From NCBI GenBank assembly GCA_049999765.1, contig JBNGIQ010009407.1, positions 118,263 through 182,262 on the forward strand: 64,000 nt of DNA. The letters are read 5' to 3'. The stretch's first letter is position 1. Every line of letters starts with the position of its first letter. Shown here one piece after another: positions 23,301 through 34,421 of this stretch. The notes beneath the pieces are model-generated. The model saw nothing but the letters and a program-made list of their open reading frames with translations. It was not told the DNA's origin and searched no databases. A program made the translations under genes and the position numbers. Source of the DNA: Phaeoceros laevis (taxonomy: Eukaryota; Anthocerotophyta; Anthocerotopsida; Notothyladales).

Positions 23301-24387
23301 TTGGAGCTGTGTGGTTCAAGTCATCAGGAGCTTGTGTCTGCTTAACTGGACGTGACCCTCTTCCTCCATCCGGGTGTTCAGCTGTATGTCCAAAGCCAAA
23401 GCTGCTACGTTGAACGACAGCACCTTCGAAAGTAGAAAACGAACTTGTCGCTCTGCAGCTGTCAGTTGCAACCCTCAGAGTGAGAGATCCAGTTGCAGCA
23501 GCTGCTCTTCCGCTAGTGTCATGTCCCACTGAACGGACACTGCCTTTTGAGAGAACTTGAATACCTCCGGTGCCACGACATGCTATTTGGTGAGAGGCAA
23601 AAATGTTCATAGCTTCCGGCGTTGTGTAAGAGGTTGCATCCTCTGCCCTGATACCCGTTGGTTGCTGGACCGCTATTTCACCCAGTAATGGCACAGCTGC
23701 TATAGCACCATTTTGAAAAGCATTCAGCTCATCATTGCTAATGAAGCCAGATGGCCGACTACTGCTTCCATCTTCTGTCGACACAACATGGCCTAGATTG
23801 GCTGTGAACGAAGAGGTAGCAGAGATTCGTACGTCCTGGTCAAGGTGACATTCGCATTCCTTTTTGCCATTCCACACAGCTGCTTTGCAATTTACTTCGC
23901 CACAACCTGCATCCAAGTTGCAGCTCTTCGATTCTTTCACGGTTTCCTCCTTCCAATGACGACCCCGTGCAAGATTACCAGCAGTTCCAGGAGTATGCGC
24001 CCCAATGTTGGAGACAGGTCCTGCATATGCGTGCGTATCTTGCTGGATGAGACTCCTTGATGATGATTTGCCAGCTGCACCTCCCAGTCCATACTTGTGT
24101 CCTTGACTGGATCTTTGGGGATTAAGAAGGTCATATTCCTTCTGGACATGGACTCTCGGACCTGAGCTTTTGACGTCCACGCTGTCCCATACAGCATCAT
24201 CCTCGTGGTTAGAGCTGTTGAAATCTGTAGCTTGAGAACTTTCATCTTCAGCTACCGAGCGAGGAGAAGAGTTTATTCTGGAAAGCTCCTCGTGGAATCG
24301 AGATAACTCGGCACGCAGTTTACCCAGACCCTTGATTCTTGCCATCGCTCTACTGAGATTTGTTACATTGCTGATCGAACACACCAA
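17317..24387 (-). CDS. Very large, mostly disordered protein with QT-motif array; possibly centriolar
   Basis: Exons read by hand (minus): 24387-23197, 23082-22192, 22054-21710, 21224-19279, 19185-18093, 18016-17856, 17765-17317, giving roughly 2,000 residues; phases fit. The N-terminus has a short coiled-coil stretch (LGKLRAELSRFHEELSRI). A middle part has KKLQNLVKEVEAMMKRTRSI and two related segments, GPVIDFDYPFERDRGLWPV and GPVIDFSYKFESDRNLWPV, about 40 residues apart. A helical segment follows (KREKQELEAEVLEHALKEIV), then eight 12-residue repeats with (S/V)QT cores, two VTQTDEADE repeats, and an acidic tail with SPGERRSLSEGELRHG. Composition is largely disordered. The layout (short helices, repeated motifs for dynein light chain LC8, SEGE tail) recalls ciliary or centriolar scaffolds such as TALPID3, which would suit a plant with flagellated sperm. 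I cannot confirm this; the family is unidentified. The start could also be Met at 24345. Confidence 0.7.
18126..18208 (-). repeat. 39-bp tandem duplication encoding STIVTQTDEADE twice
   Basis: Two nearly identical copies of a 39-base unit lie inside the coding sequence of the large gene. Each encodes IVTQTDEADE, whose TQT core is the classical LC8-binding form. Confidence 0.85.
18715..18998 (-). repeat. 36-bp coding repeat, eight 12-residue QT units
   Basis: The minus-strand reading frame gives eight consecutive units of 12 residues, each with an SQT or VQT core and often followed by acidic or aromatic residues and YAE/YAG (for example SQTPSYERRYAE and VQTTGYDRRYAE). The period is kept exactly; the third positions differ, so the array is not brand-new and the spacing appears to be held by selection. 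Confidence 0.85.
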
Positions 24388-24469
24388 AGCAAGACGTGTT
24401 CAACGGACGAGGGTGCCCGGAAATGAAAAACGCTGAAGGGAAAGAAAATGCTCTGCCCACCAGGTTCTT

Positions 24470-24504
24470 GGGGGGTTCTTGGGGGGTTCCTGGGGGGGAC
24501 TGGG
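24470..24504 (+). promoter_or_regulatory. Potential G-quadruplex upstream of the large gene
   Basis: Four G-tracts (6, 6, 7 and 3 G) are separated by loops of 5, 5 and 3 bases, fitting the usual G3+N1-7 rule. The motif is 83-117 bases upstream of the ATG of the minus-strand gene and lies on its template strand. A regulatory role is inference. Confidence 0.45.
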
Positions 24505-25336
24505 TCACAGGGACGTGGATAGATTTGATTGTATTATGGAATCGAACTGCAGTTCCCCAGTTTCACACTCCCGGTGCTTGTGCATCCGAGCAAATGTTTG
24601 GGATGAGGTACGTTGCCTGCAACCATTGCCTCGGCATGAGGCCTCCTCTTGGATCGCACTCAATTTGCTTCTTGCACAAAGATTGGATATAGGAATTTAG
24701 TTCAGAACTTGTACATAATAATGTACTTCCTTGTTGACATTAATCACCTTGTAAAGCTATGGCTAAATTCTCAAGGAGTCATGAGGATTGAGGAGTCCTG
24801 GATGATTGTTTTGTAGTGGGAGGAATATAAGAACTATCTCATGTTTTATCACTACAAGTGAATGCTATCATAATACTTCAATTTCTTGAAAAAATAGGTA
24901 TACAATTATGAAGATGGGATAGATCATAGAAGCATGTATGAAGAACTAGACACTTTCCTTTCTTTCATAACCTAACATAGGTTTGATGACTAATGTAAAA
25001 ACTAACCCTAACCTAGCCTTGAGGAGAATGAACACTTTTCTAGGTTGTCTAAACTATGTTCATAAGTTGGATTGGAAACTAGACCTAAAATAGCCCTAGA
25101 GGAGAGAGAATGTTTTTCAAGCAAGAGTCTATCACCACTGTAAAGGAGTGAGCCCAATGCTTCAAGGAGCAGAGTGTTGCAACTAGGGGGAAGAGCAAGA
25201 GCTCAAGAGGAAGCACACCAGTAAGGAAGCAAAGTAGACCAAGCACGTAGTAGAAGATTGAAGGTAGATAGCGAGAGAAGCTCTAGAGTTGTAGGGACTA
25301 GTTGTCAAATGCATAGCAAATTAAGTAGATAAGATC
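24505..25336. other. Intergenic stretch, AT-rich
   Basis: No gene is seen. The right part should hold the promoter and leader of the ADP/ATP carrier gene. Confidence 0.55.
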
Positions 25337-26930
25337 ATGGAGGCCCGTGAGACTAGGATGCAAAGCTGTGATAAGCTAGAGAGTTCAAGGGTGGTGGCAT
25401 TTGATGGACATTCAAAGTTTGGTTTCTTTGATCTTCTTCTTAATGTATCAAGGTCACAAAGTTTGCTTTCAAAAGCATCTTGCTTGTCTAGCAACTTTGC
25501 TTCAAGTTCTACAGCTACTTCCAAGAACATCATGAGGAAGTATCTTCCTTCATCACCTCCTTACGAGGCTTACGGGATGATGGTCAAGTATTCTAGAGGC
25601 AGCCAGTTGTATACTCCAAGTCCTTTCTTTGTTAGCTCAATGTCTCATAAGCCTATGATGTCTAGCAAACTACCCATTTTCGTGGCATCTGGCTCGGAGG
25701 CCAAAGCTAGTAAGCCAAAGGAAGGTAAAAGTGCGTCTGCTTTTTTGCTTGATTTTATGATGGGAGGTGTGTCAGCTGCAGTATCTAAGACAGCAGCCGC
25801 GCCAATTGAGCGCATCAAGCTTCTTATCCAAAATCAAGATGAGATGCTTAAGTCGGGACGACTTGATAAGCCTTATAAAGGCATTGTGGATTGCTTCCGA
25901 CGAACTACAGCCGATGAGGGGGTGGTTGCTCTTTGGCGTGGTAATCTAGCTAATGTGCTTCGCTATTTTCCTACACAGGTATGTGCACTGCTACAAAAGA
26001 GCTCATTTGAATAGAAATTTTTGCTTCTTTTTGTCACAAAGAATTATGAAGTCACTTTTGTCTTACTATTCTTACATGCAATCAGTCACATGCTTTTGCA
26101 TTGAACAATGTAGGCCCTAAACTTTGCGTTCAAAGATTATTTTAAGTCTTTGTTTGGATACAAGCAAGACAAGGATGGATATTGGAAATGGTTTGCCGGA
26201 AATTTAGCTTCTGGTGGAGCTGCTGGAGCAACTTCCCTTTTTTTTGTCTATTCTCTTGATTATGCAAGAACAAGATTGGCTAACGACTCAAAATCAGCCA
26301 AGAAAGGAGGAGGAGAACGTGAATTCAATGGGCTCTTGGATGTCTACAAAAAAACACTTGCCACTGATGGAATTGCTGGTTTATATCGTGGATTCAACAT
26401 CTCATGTGTAGGCATTATAGTCTATCGCGGACTGTATTTTGGGATGTATGATTCACTAAAACCTGTCCTCTTGGTCGGTCCGTGGGAGGTAAGTGTTCTT
26501 CTCAAGCCATTTCATGCGGTTTCAACTTCAACCATAAATGAGAAATCATAAAGTTGCTAGCACAACATGATTCTTCAAATAAGCTGCTCTTCGTATTAAC
26601 TTCATGCTGAGTACCTACGTCATGTGAGTGCAGGGTAGCTTCGTGGGAAGTTTCTTTCTTGGATGGGCTATCACGATCGGTGCAGGGCTGGCATCATATC
26701 CTCTGGATACAGTCCGCCGCAGAATGATGATGACGTCAGGACAGAAAGAAAAGTACAGCAGCTCACTTGATGCCTTCCGAAAAATTGTGGCGAAAGAGGG
26801 CACCAAGTCTCTTTTCAAGGGCGCAGGAGCAAACATCTTACGGGCAGTTGCAGGTGCTGGGGTTCTGTCCATCAACGATCAGCTTCAGATGTATTTCTTG
26901 GGCAAAGCCTACAGTAGCGGCGGTGGCTAG
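25337..26930 (+). CDS. AAC: Mitochondrial ADP/ATP carrier (adenine nucleotide translocator)
   Basis: This inner-membrane carrier exchanges matrix ATP for cytosolic ADP. Three exons: 25337-25978, 26114-26488 and 26634-26930, with clear GT-AG borders and matching phases. Mitochondrial carrier signatures appear in each of the three repeats: [12 protein letters not shown], then [12 protein letters not shown], then [14 protein letters not shown]. The RRRMMM sequence is the hallmark that separates ADP/ATP carriers from other carriers. The N-terminus is extended by about 135 residues before the first transmembrane segment ([16 protein letters not shown]); it is rich in serine and lysine, as in plant carriers with a cleaved presequence, though longer than usual. 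Several in-frame methionines follow the first, so the start at 25337 is only the longest choice. The protein ends with [18 protein letters not shown]. Confidence 0.95.
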
Positions 26931-28107
26931 GCAAGACACGAGCTGCCAGGTAAACTTCATCGCCAAGTGGCGAGGTTGCAAGCCTCCAGTTGCATTTTTG
27001 TGGAAGCGCGTGCTCGAATCACTTACTAACTAGAACTGCACTACGTGATAGTAACTCCCGGGCATGCTCCATGGAATTGTCTGCAGGCGCGAATCCTGAT
27101 GCAGACTACTACAGCAGCTACCTACGTCGTGGTTGCAGCATGAAGTAAATTGAAGTCATGAAAGAGAGATATGCTTTTTACGTGCCTGGGTAGGGAGGTA
27201 GAAGGGTTGCCGTGAGTAGGCTCCTCTGGTGGATTATATGAGGTCCGTTTTTTCTAGCTTCACAATAGATCTCCAAACTTCTAACTTACTGGATCGCACA
27301 TTTATTTTATATGTGAGCATTGTTACTGCCCAGACCTTCAACACCACGATTTTTAGTCACAACGAAGAAGCTATTACGATTTCTGGAAGGTAACCGCCGT
27401 TCCATGATCATATATACAGCCTCTGAAAACACCACCTTCCATCGCCTCAACGATCGTTCTGCTAATTTCTATAAAGTACATATTTGTAATTGTGGTGCCT
27501 GCTGGGATAGCGAAGACAACCCGAGTCTCGCTACCACAACTCGACAGTCACCAGTACCTGCGAGGAGCACAAAGTCAGTGTAAAGTCAAACAAGAAACCC
27601 AGGGAAAACGATAGTGGTGGGAACGGGTGTAAACTCCATCATACCACAACATGTCTACCACTTAGGCAAGATACAGATGCATTCCGTAAGGGAAGCGTAA
27701 AAAAATGCTGACAGGCACATAGAATTTTGATGCACCGTTGCAGCACCTACCGATATCCTCCTCCGCTCTTCGCAGAAACAAAAAAACAACCCTTATAAAT
27801 CTCAACCCTGCCGAGGCTATATACCAAGTTAACAAACGAAATACCCAGAATGTACTACGGGGGCAAGAAAGCGAACCTTCCAATCCTCATGACGGTTGTC
27901 GTAATATCTCCCAGCACCCTCTGAGTGCACACTCAGTGAAAGCACAAACAACCACACACTTCACCAGCATCCCATCTGGAACCACGCTCATCTCTGACAC
28001 AATATAACAACCTCAGCATATCCACCGCTCAATGTCAGAACGTAATCACTCACCTGATCCAACGAGTGACAACTTCTGAGATAAACTGGAGTTGAAGGAC
28101 TGCTTGA
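26931..28107. other. Intergenic stretch, 3' sides of two convergent genes
   Basis: No gene is supported. The carrier gene ends on the left and the AP-5 beta gene ends on the right, so both 3' UTRs must lie here. Short ORFs show no domain. Confidence 0.55.
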
Positions 28108-31100
28108 CTATCGAACCATAGTCAAAGCCTCCAAATACTCATCTACATAAGCCAAAGAAGGCCAATGATCTGTTCGTATCCTAACCAATGTAGAGTATGC
28201 AGACACCTCCATCTTGAACATCATGTGATAGCGAGGGGGAAGGAAAATGAGAACATAAAAGCAGCCCTTCTGGAGGTTTATACCATCCGAAGTTTCTGCA
28301 ACAACCAGCTGCTTCGAGAGCTCCAACTGAGAGGATGAGGGTGAATCACCTGCTGTCAACCTCAACAATGACGGGGGGCGACCATGCCTGACTGAAGCAG
28401 TGTCCTCTTCTTGCCAAATCACACCACTGAATCCTTCCCAGCTGCCTGTATCTTCTACAATGGCCCCCCCACTTACTGCCACAACATAAGAGAGTAACCA
28501 GTGCCCTATGCCATCCACCAACCTCTCTGCTGGAGTTTCCAACAGCTTGACAGACTCAGTGCCTTTCACATCAACACCTGTTCGGCCACCTTTGAGGAGA
28601 AATGTCTCACCTCCCAGCTTACCTGGGCCTCCACATGCATCCCAGAGAGCATTGAACAAATCGAATCGATATTGCGCCTCATTCGGGGTTCCCACATCCT
28701 CAGGACAAGGCGCCACCATAAAAAGGTCTTCAAACCCTACAGGTATGCTGTCCAACTGGCCACGCACAGTCTGCCCACACTCATCACTGAAAGAAATTTT
28801 TGCCTCAATCCATGTTGGTACTGGCTGCTTAGGTTCCAGCTCTACAATAAACCTCTGTAAGACCATACTAGCCTCTAATGCAGCGGCCTCATCCCTGGCT
28901 TGAGCATGTTTGACAGTTTGCAACGAGTCTTTTGTAACGAATAACCCATCATCACTCTCACCTTTTAAGACAATGTCCTGCTGAGAGCTATCAGACACAC
29001 CAATAACCATTGAGTGGTTTCCACCATTTTTGGCTGCACACCTTCCGCTGAATACTCTAGTAGATGGAAGGGCGCTTGGAACGAATGGAATACGAAGTTT
29101 GAGAATGGGTCCATAAGGCCCAGATGTGGAGAAACATACCACCACAGCATAAAGTGCTGGCCATGTTTCAGGTGATTCCCATACTTGAGGTGCTAACCCT
29201 GGAGAACCTGGAGACTGTCCCTTGGTATCAGATTCCGCCAGCAACCGCAACTTCACCTCGCCCTGAAACTTCAGTTGACAATGGATGTGAATCTTAAAAC
29301 CAGTTCCCTCAGAGAAATCCAGAATATTAGAAAAATGCCACCGCAAAATTTGGAGCATGTGTGACGTTTTTGCATCGGTCACCCGGGGCACCTCTTTCCT
29401 AGCCTCAAAACCTGATGGCTCTAGGAGCAAAACTTTATCAGCTTCAGCTTCAGTGACCTCAGATTCAGTGACTACTCCATGAGGATATTTCACTTGTTCA
29501 CTCTTAAAACTGGATTCTATCTCATTGTAGAGGACCATAGACCACGAATGTGGGACAGTGAGAGGCTTTTCCCTGGACAATAAAATGTATGCTGCAACCC
29601 TCAATTTTCGTTTCTTAGCCTCAGCAACAGGAGGTGGCGATTTTAAAAAGGTAGAAAACCGAGCCATATCATTGGAAGCACTGTCCTTCGACTGCTCATC
29701 TTTGGGATTCAACATACTTCGGAGTTTCCGCCCTGGTACAGCTATAACCATCCGCAAGTACATCCTGAAAGCAGGTCAAAGTAGTCAACTTTCCAAATAT
29801 CAGCGGACAGACTCCTATAAGGTTCAAAATAAAGCATAAACCCTCACCTCGCAGAGTCTCGTAGTTCAAGGTCGGGAAAATGTTGTGTCAAGAATCCAAG
29901 CAGTTCCGAGAGTGCACCATAGATTCTGGAGCTGTAATGATGTGCCATCAAAGTTCTGCAAATACCAAGCACCTGGCTTCCTCTTATCCACATTACCCAA
30001 CTCCCTTTGCCCTTGGAAGCTCTTACTCGATCTTTTATGTAAATGGTCATTGCTTGAACAATAGGGCGGGGATTGATGGCGGTATTTTCTCCCATGCGCT
30101 CAAAAAGAGGGAAGTAGGCAGGCAACAGCACGTCGTAAGACAACCTGGGTAGCAGCTTGTCACTAAAGGTGTGAAGTAGACGTTCTCCCAGTCGTTTATG
30201 AGAGACGCAGGAAAGGAGTCTGTCGATGAAAGAGAGTAAGCTGGGTACTAGTCCAGGCATATCCATTGCCATTGACAATAGCACGTCTTCAACTGTCTTA
30301 AAAAGAAGAGACTTTGCAAAGAGAGCAATGACACGTAAATCAACTCCACTTGAGTGAGGCACTGCTAGGGTCAAAAACCTGTTCAGCAACTGCATGGCAA
30401 GCCGTGTCTCGGTGCTACCGGGAGGCAGCCATTTGTAGGCAGACACAGATACCATTCCCCTGCTGACCAACTGGTGAGACATCTCCAAGCTATCAACGAT
30501 TTGCCCTTCATCCGAAGTAGAAGAAGATATCTGAATGGAAGCAGCACAATAAGCGAGAGCATTTAGTTTTGCTGCCTTCAACAATAAAGGCTCAAAGACC
30601 AGAGGATATAGCCCTGGTGCCGAAGAAACCAAGCCGAGTCTTTGTTTTCTGGGAGAACCAAGCATCTCAATCCCTAGGAGCCAGTGGATGCTGAGGAGGC
30701 GAAAAGAGAGAGGCTGCGAGGTATCCCTGCAGAGAACCATGAGCTGCCTTACAATTGAGCCCTCATCCACGGCGAAGGCCTCCACGAAATTGGCGGACAT
30801 CATAAGAAATGCATGGCACAGGGTTGGACTGTAACTGTGCGACAGGCTAGCAAATTGGTTCTTGAGGAGGGATCCATGCAGATCCAACGCCTTCGCAATG
30901 CTGACGAGATGAGCAACAAATTCCAGTAACCCAAACTCCGTGAGCAGATCCGGTCTTTCGAGCAGAAAGGAAACAACTCGCCGAAATTCTTTCAACCCGG
31001 CATTCGTGAGCTCCCTTGAAGGTATTCCTAGGGCCTCTTCCCCTGGCCTTGATCCTACCAAAAAGACTGGAACAGAGAAAGGAATCACTGGGACAGCGGT

Positions 31101-31769
31101 GGACATAACTCCCTGCTGGCCAGCCGAAGGCTTCGAGGAGATAGTGAACATATGCTGGCACAGGTTGTGCACAATTGTAGTTAGAAGAAGAACGTAGCTC
31201 TGCCCTACATGTGTTCTGTCGGCCTGGCACAGATTAAAGACATGGCCAAGGCACGCATTCAGGAGGCAAGGATAAGCCATTTCCAGTTCCCGCAGGCACT
31301 CGCAGGCAACACCCCTGACGTGTCGCTCCGGAGCATAGTTCGTGCGGCTGATAAACCCCAGCAGGAGCTCCACCAAAGTTTCCAAGGCCCTGGATGCACT
31401 GTGAAGAGCGTCCAGCTCGATTACAACCACGGAGGCTGTTACCATCATCTGCTCCTTGACAGTGCTAGTGACTACATTGCCATCCAGTGATGCGTGCAAA
31501 AGATTCCGAGTACTATCCACAATGCTCGTCAGTCCGGACTGCACGGCGCTTCCAATCAGGAGCCTCGCCTGTTCTTCCAGGAAGATGCACAGCTGAAGCC
31601 TCAAAGCCAGGTCCTTCTTGCAGATCAACTGCAGAGCCTGTTCGAGCAGGGTGTGACCAGAATTTCCCGCAATCCATTTTCGCTGTGCGTCCTCCGGATC
31701 CTTGCCAAAATCCTGTAAAACATGCTCCCAATCCTGGATTGACAAAGACTTAGCAGCCTTCTCCGACAT
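28108..31769 (-). CDS. AP5B1: AP-5 adaptor complex subunit beta-like
   Basis: The beta subunit of AP-5, an adaptor complex acting in late endosome traffic with spatacsin-type partners. Two exons: 31769-29848 and 29764-28108, joined by an 83-bp intron at a shared AG|G codon, giving about 1,190 residues. The first exon is an alpha-helical, adaptin-like solenoid starting MSEKAAKSLSIQDWEHVLQDFG, which matches the start of plant AP-5 beta proteins (SxQEWExLIxDF). It continues with ECLRELEMAYPCLL and LPAYFPLFERMGENTAINPRP. The second exon holds the beta-sandwich part and ends with WLLSYVVAVSGGAI…YHMMFKMEVSAYSTLVRIRTDHWP…DEYLEAL. The assignment rests on recalled family features; length agrees with the plant members. 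It starts about 330 bp from a plus-strand ORF. Confidence 0.8.
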
Positions 31770-32096
31770 CGCTTCGGATAATTCTCATGCAGGCCAAATT
31801 TTCGATGGAAGCGGCCAATAGGTCACGATAGATCTCCAGCACCTAGCCTGGAACTCTCGGAGGCTTCCAGCTCGAGTCTTCCACAACCTGCAAACAGGAA
31901 AGAGAACCTTGGCTCACAGCTGACCTGTTGATTGAAGTTACCTCAGCTGGGTTTTAGGTCTCGTCATTGTACGAAGGACACTTGTCACACTGAAACTTGT
32001 CACAGTGTCACACTTCGTCTCTCGCAGGTTGGCATTTTCCCGGCATTTTGGAGTGGCGCCAACGTCTAGTTCGGTTTGTGCATTGGTGCTCTCGAG

Positions 32097-32651
32097 ATGT
32101 CACGCCCCGTGAGACGAGACAGTCATGCCGCAGCTGTTCTTAGGCTAAGGAGTCGCAGTTGGCGCCCTTTTGTCCCTAACATTCTTGGCCATGACAGGAC
32201 GTCTTCTTTGAATAAGGGTGACACCATCGCAGCCAATTCCAATCCTCGATCCCACGAAGACTTGCTGGATGTGAAACCGGAAATCGTGACGGATTCGGAC
32301 AGATATAATTTACATCGAGCTGCCCTACCTTTGAACAGGCATTTGCTCATAATCACAAACAAACGCTCACTAGTACCAGATCCGCCAGTCAGGGAGATAT
32401 CTGAGGAAGGCGGCCATTGCTGTGCTGGCAAGACCGGTAAGTTTTTTGGAGGACGTCAGGGAAGTGTACAAGTTGCAATTGATGCAGGCTCACAGCATAC
32501 ACCGGGCGGAAATCGGCCAAATGACGTGTCTGGAACACCGGCTGGACCTTATGCAGGTGGTAGAGCCTTCAGAACTCCAACGGGTTGCTATCATGAGGAC
32601 AATTCTACCTGTAGAGATGACATTCCACAAAAAATGAGTACGAAGAGGTAG
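32097..32651 (+). CDS. Uncertain short gene divergent from AP-5 beta
   Basis: From the ATG at 32097 an ORF of 184 codons begins MSRPVRRDSHAAAVLRLRSRSW, basic and arginine-rich like an organelle leader. A second frame (about 32370-32637) gives a helical stretch, LARPVSFLEDVREVYKLQLM…EHRLDLMQVVEPSELQRV, which looks more protein-like than the first frame over the same bases. The sequence may be one spliced gene using frame 1 then frame 2, but I could not find a convincing donor and acceptor. I recognise no domain. It overlaps nothing and lies just left of a kinase pseudogene. Confidence 0.3.
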   Translation: MSRPVRRDSHAAAVLRLRSRSWRPFVPNILGHDRTSSLNKGDTIAANSNPRSHEDLLDVKPEIVTDSDRYNLHRAALPLNRHLLIITNKRSLVPDPPVREISEEGGHCCAGKTGKFFGGRQGSVQVAIDAGSQHTPGGNRPNDVSGTPAGPYAGGRAFRTPTGCYHEDNSTCRDDIPQKMSTKR

Positions 32652-32703
32652 AAGAGGATGTCGATAATCTGTACGAAGTGGATGATAATCAGTGTGAAGA
32701 AAA

Positions 32704-33641
32704 TCAAGAGAATGTGACTGCCTGCCGCCGCGGCGGCGGGCTTCTTTGGAGATCCCAGTCATAAATGTAGTCTAGCTCAAAGCCCTCTTCACTGAAAAGG
32801 TGACGGAACTTGTTCCTCAAAGAATCATAGTCTGGCGTTTCCTGGAAATCCAGGGCACGGCAATACTGAAGATATGACTCAAACTCCGAGGGGAAGCCCT
32901 GGCATATCTCCGCGGCTGACATGACAGCCTTCATCCGGCCCTTAGCTGCTGTAGTACTCCTCCTTTGCCAAGGAAGGTTGCCTCTCAGAAAGTGGATGAG
33001 CATGTATCCCAGGGACTCCATGTCATCTCGCCGGCTGGTCAGGATACGACTGTGACAGTTCACACTCATGAAGTCACGTGGGCTAGTGTAGAGGCCTCCA
33101 CAAGAGTATGGAACGGGCGCACCGGTGGCTGGGTCACGGAATTGCTTGCGAAGCCGAAATCCACAATCTAAACCTGAGGAGCCTGTTCTCCCCTCAACCC
33201 CTTCACGAAGCTGTCAGGCTTGACGCTGTGGTACACCAAGCCCTTGGAGTGCACGTACTGCAGTCGCTCAATCAACTGGTCTGCCAGCATGAGAACTGTC
33301 TTGAGGGAGAACTTGTTACCGCAGCACTCAAGGAGATGTTGAAGGCTACGTCCCAAAAGCTCCATGACAAGAACATTGCTACTGGACATGGCAGCATACC
33401 CGAACCACCGGATGTTGGCGATTCCATGTCCTCCTCCTAGAATTTAGTAGGATAGTCGCAGTCTACACTCGTAGGATAGTCGCAGTCTACACTCTCGCGT
33501 AGGATAGTCGCAGTCTACACTCTCGAACTTGAGTGCTACCTTCTCTTTGCTTTCCATGTCTTCCCCTTCATACACATAAGCGTCGGAGTCAGTGCTGATC
33601 TTACGGCCTCTTTTGTACCTACCTGCCACGAGAAGTTCCAT
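32704..33641 (-). pseudogene. Casein kinase 1 pseudogene
   Basis: Intact CK1 enzymes phosphorylate Ser/Thr. From 33641 the reading starts MELLVAGRYKRGRKI, as in plant CK1, and keeps VALKFESV (ATP-site lysine), then GIANIRWFGYAA, NVLVMELLGRSLQHLLE, FSLKTVLMLADQLIERLQYVHSKG, DFG and RRDDMESLGYMLIHFLRGNLPWQ. Several features show it is dead. The glycine loop GSGSFG is replaced by STDSDA. The catalytic HRDIKPDNF is YHSVKPDSF, so the catalytic Asp is gone. A stop lies just before DFG, and a frame shift follows it. A 24-bp minisatellite has replaced the segment after ESVDCDYPT. No introns are visible, whereas plant CK1 genes have many, so a retrocopy is likely. Confidence 0.85.
33447..33522. repeat. 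24-bp minisatellite in the CK1 pseudogene
   Basis: Three copies of gtaggatagtcgcagtctac plus actc, the third after a 4-base tcgc insertion. On the minus strand it reads as repeated YECRLRLS. Confidence 0.9.
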
Positions 33642-33757
33642 CTAGTTAACTTCCGTAATCTTGATGGCCAAGTGCTTTGGGGCTCTCCCCAAGTTTGTTT
33701 GCAGTCCTCCGCCAAGGTGATTGATGAACCTTGACGGGCAATCGTAAAGTATTGAGC

Positions 33758-33842
33758 CTTGAGTAAAGCCTTGAGTAAAGCCATGCGTAAAGCCTTGAGT
33801 AAAGTCTTGCGTAAAGCCATGCGTAAAGCCTTGAGCCTTCAG
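33758..33842. repeat. Short tandem repeat (gtaaagccttga / gtaaagccatgc)
   Basis: About seven imperfect 11-12 base copies lie just upstream of the CK1 pseudogene. Confidence 0.75.
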
Positions 33843-33992
33843 AGCCAGGGTGTCCAGCTTTAAGGTGTCTTCTATGAGCATAAGTTAGGACCTAGCAGCT
33901 CCGTGCCAGACTTTGGATTGTTTTGTAACTTTGGACACCATTCTATTTTTTTGAGCATTTCAAATTGGGAATTTTCGACAACTCGGATGAGG

Positions 33993-34092
33993 NNNNNNNN
34001 NNNNNNNNNNNNNNNNNNNNNNNNNNNNNNNNNNNNNNNNNNNNNNNNNNNNNNNNNNNNNNNNNNNNNNNNNNNNNNNNNNNNNNNNNNNN
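33993..34092. other. Assembly gap (100 N)
   Basis: A run of 100 N between the kinase pseudogene and the F-box gene; no gene appears to cross it. Confidence 0.98.
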
Positions 34093-34421
34093 CCCGGGGC
34101 TCTTAAGGGTTAATGTCTTGAAAGCATTGTGAAGGTGGTTAAACCGAGTGAGAGAAACCGTTCTTGCCGACGTGATTTTAGAGTTCACCTCACCAAGTTA
34201 TAAACACAGGCTGCCAAAGGACAGAACAGTCCTTTGGGAGCCATGTTTGTGTTAAGAGGCTGGGAGGCACTTCAAGTACTCGGGAGATGACCAAAGCAGT
34301 CAAGTTCATCGTCCTTTCACCCTCCCACGTTTTCCTGAAGCCAAAGATCACAAGTACAGATAGGGCCTCAATTCAACCACAAGGAAGCCCTTCCTATCAC
34401 AATCCTCGGGCACCGGCACGG

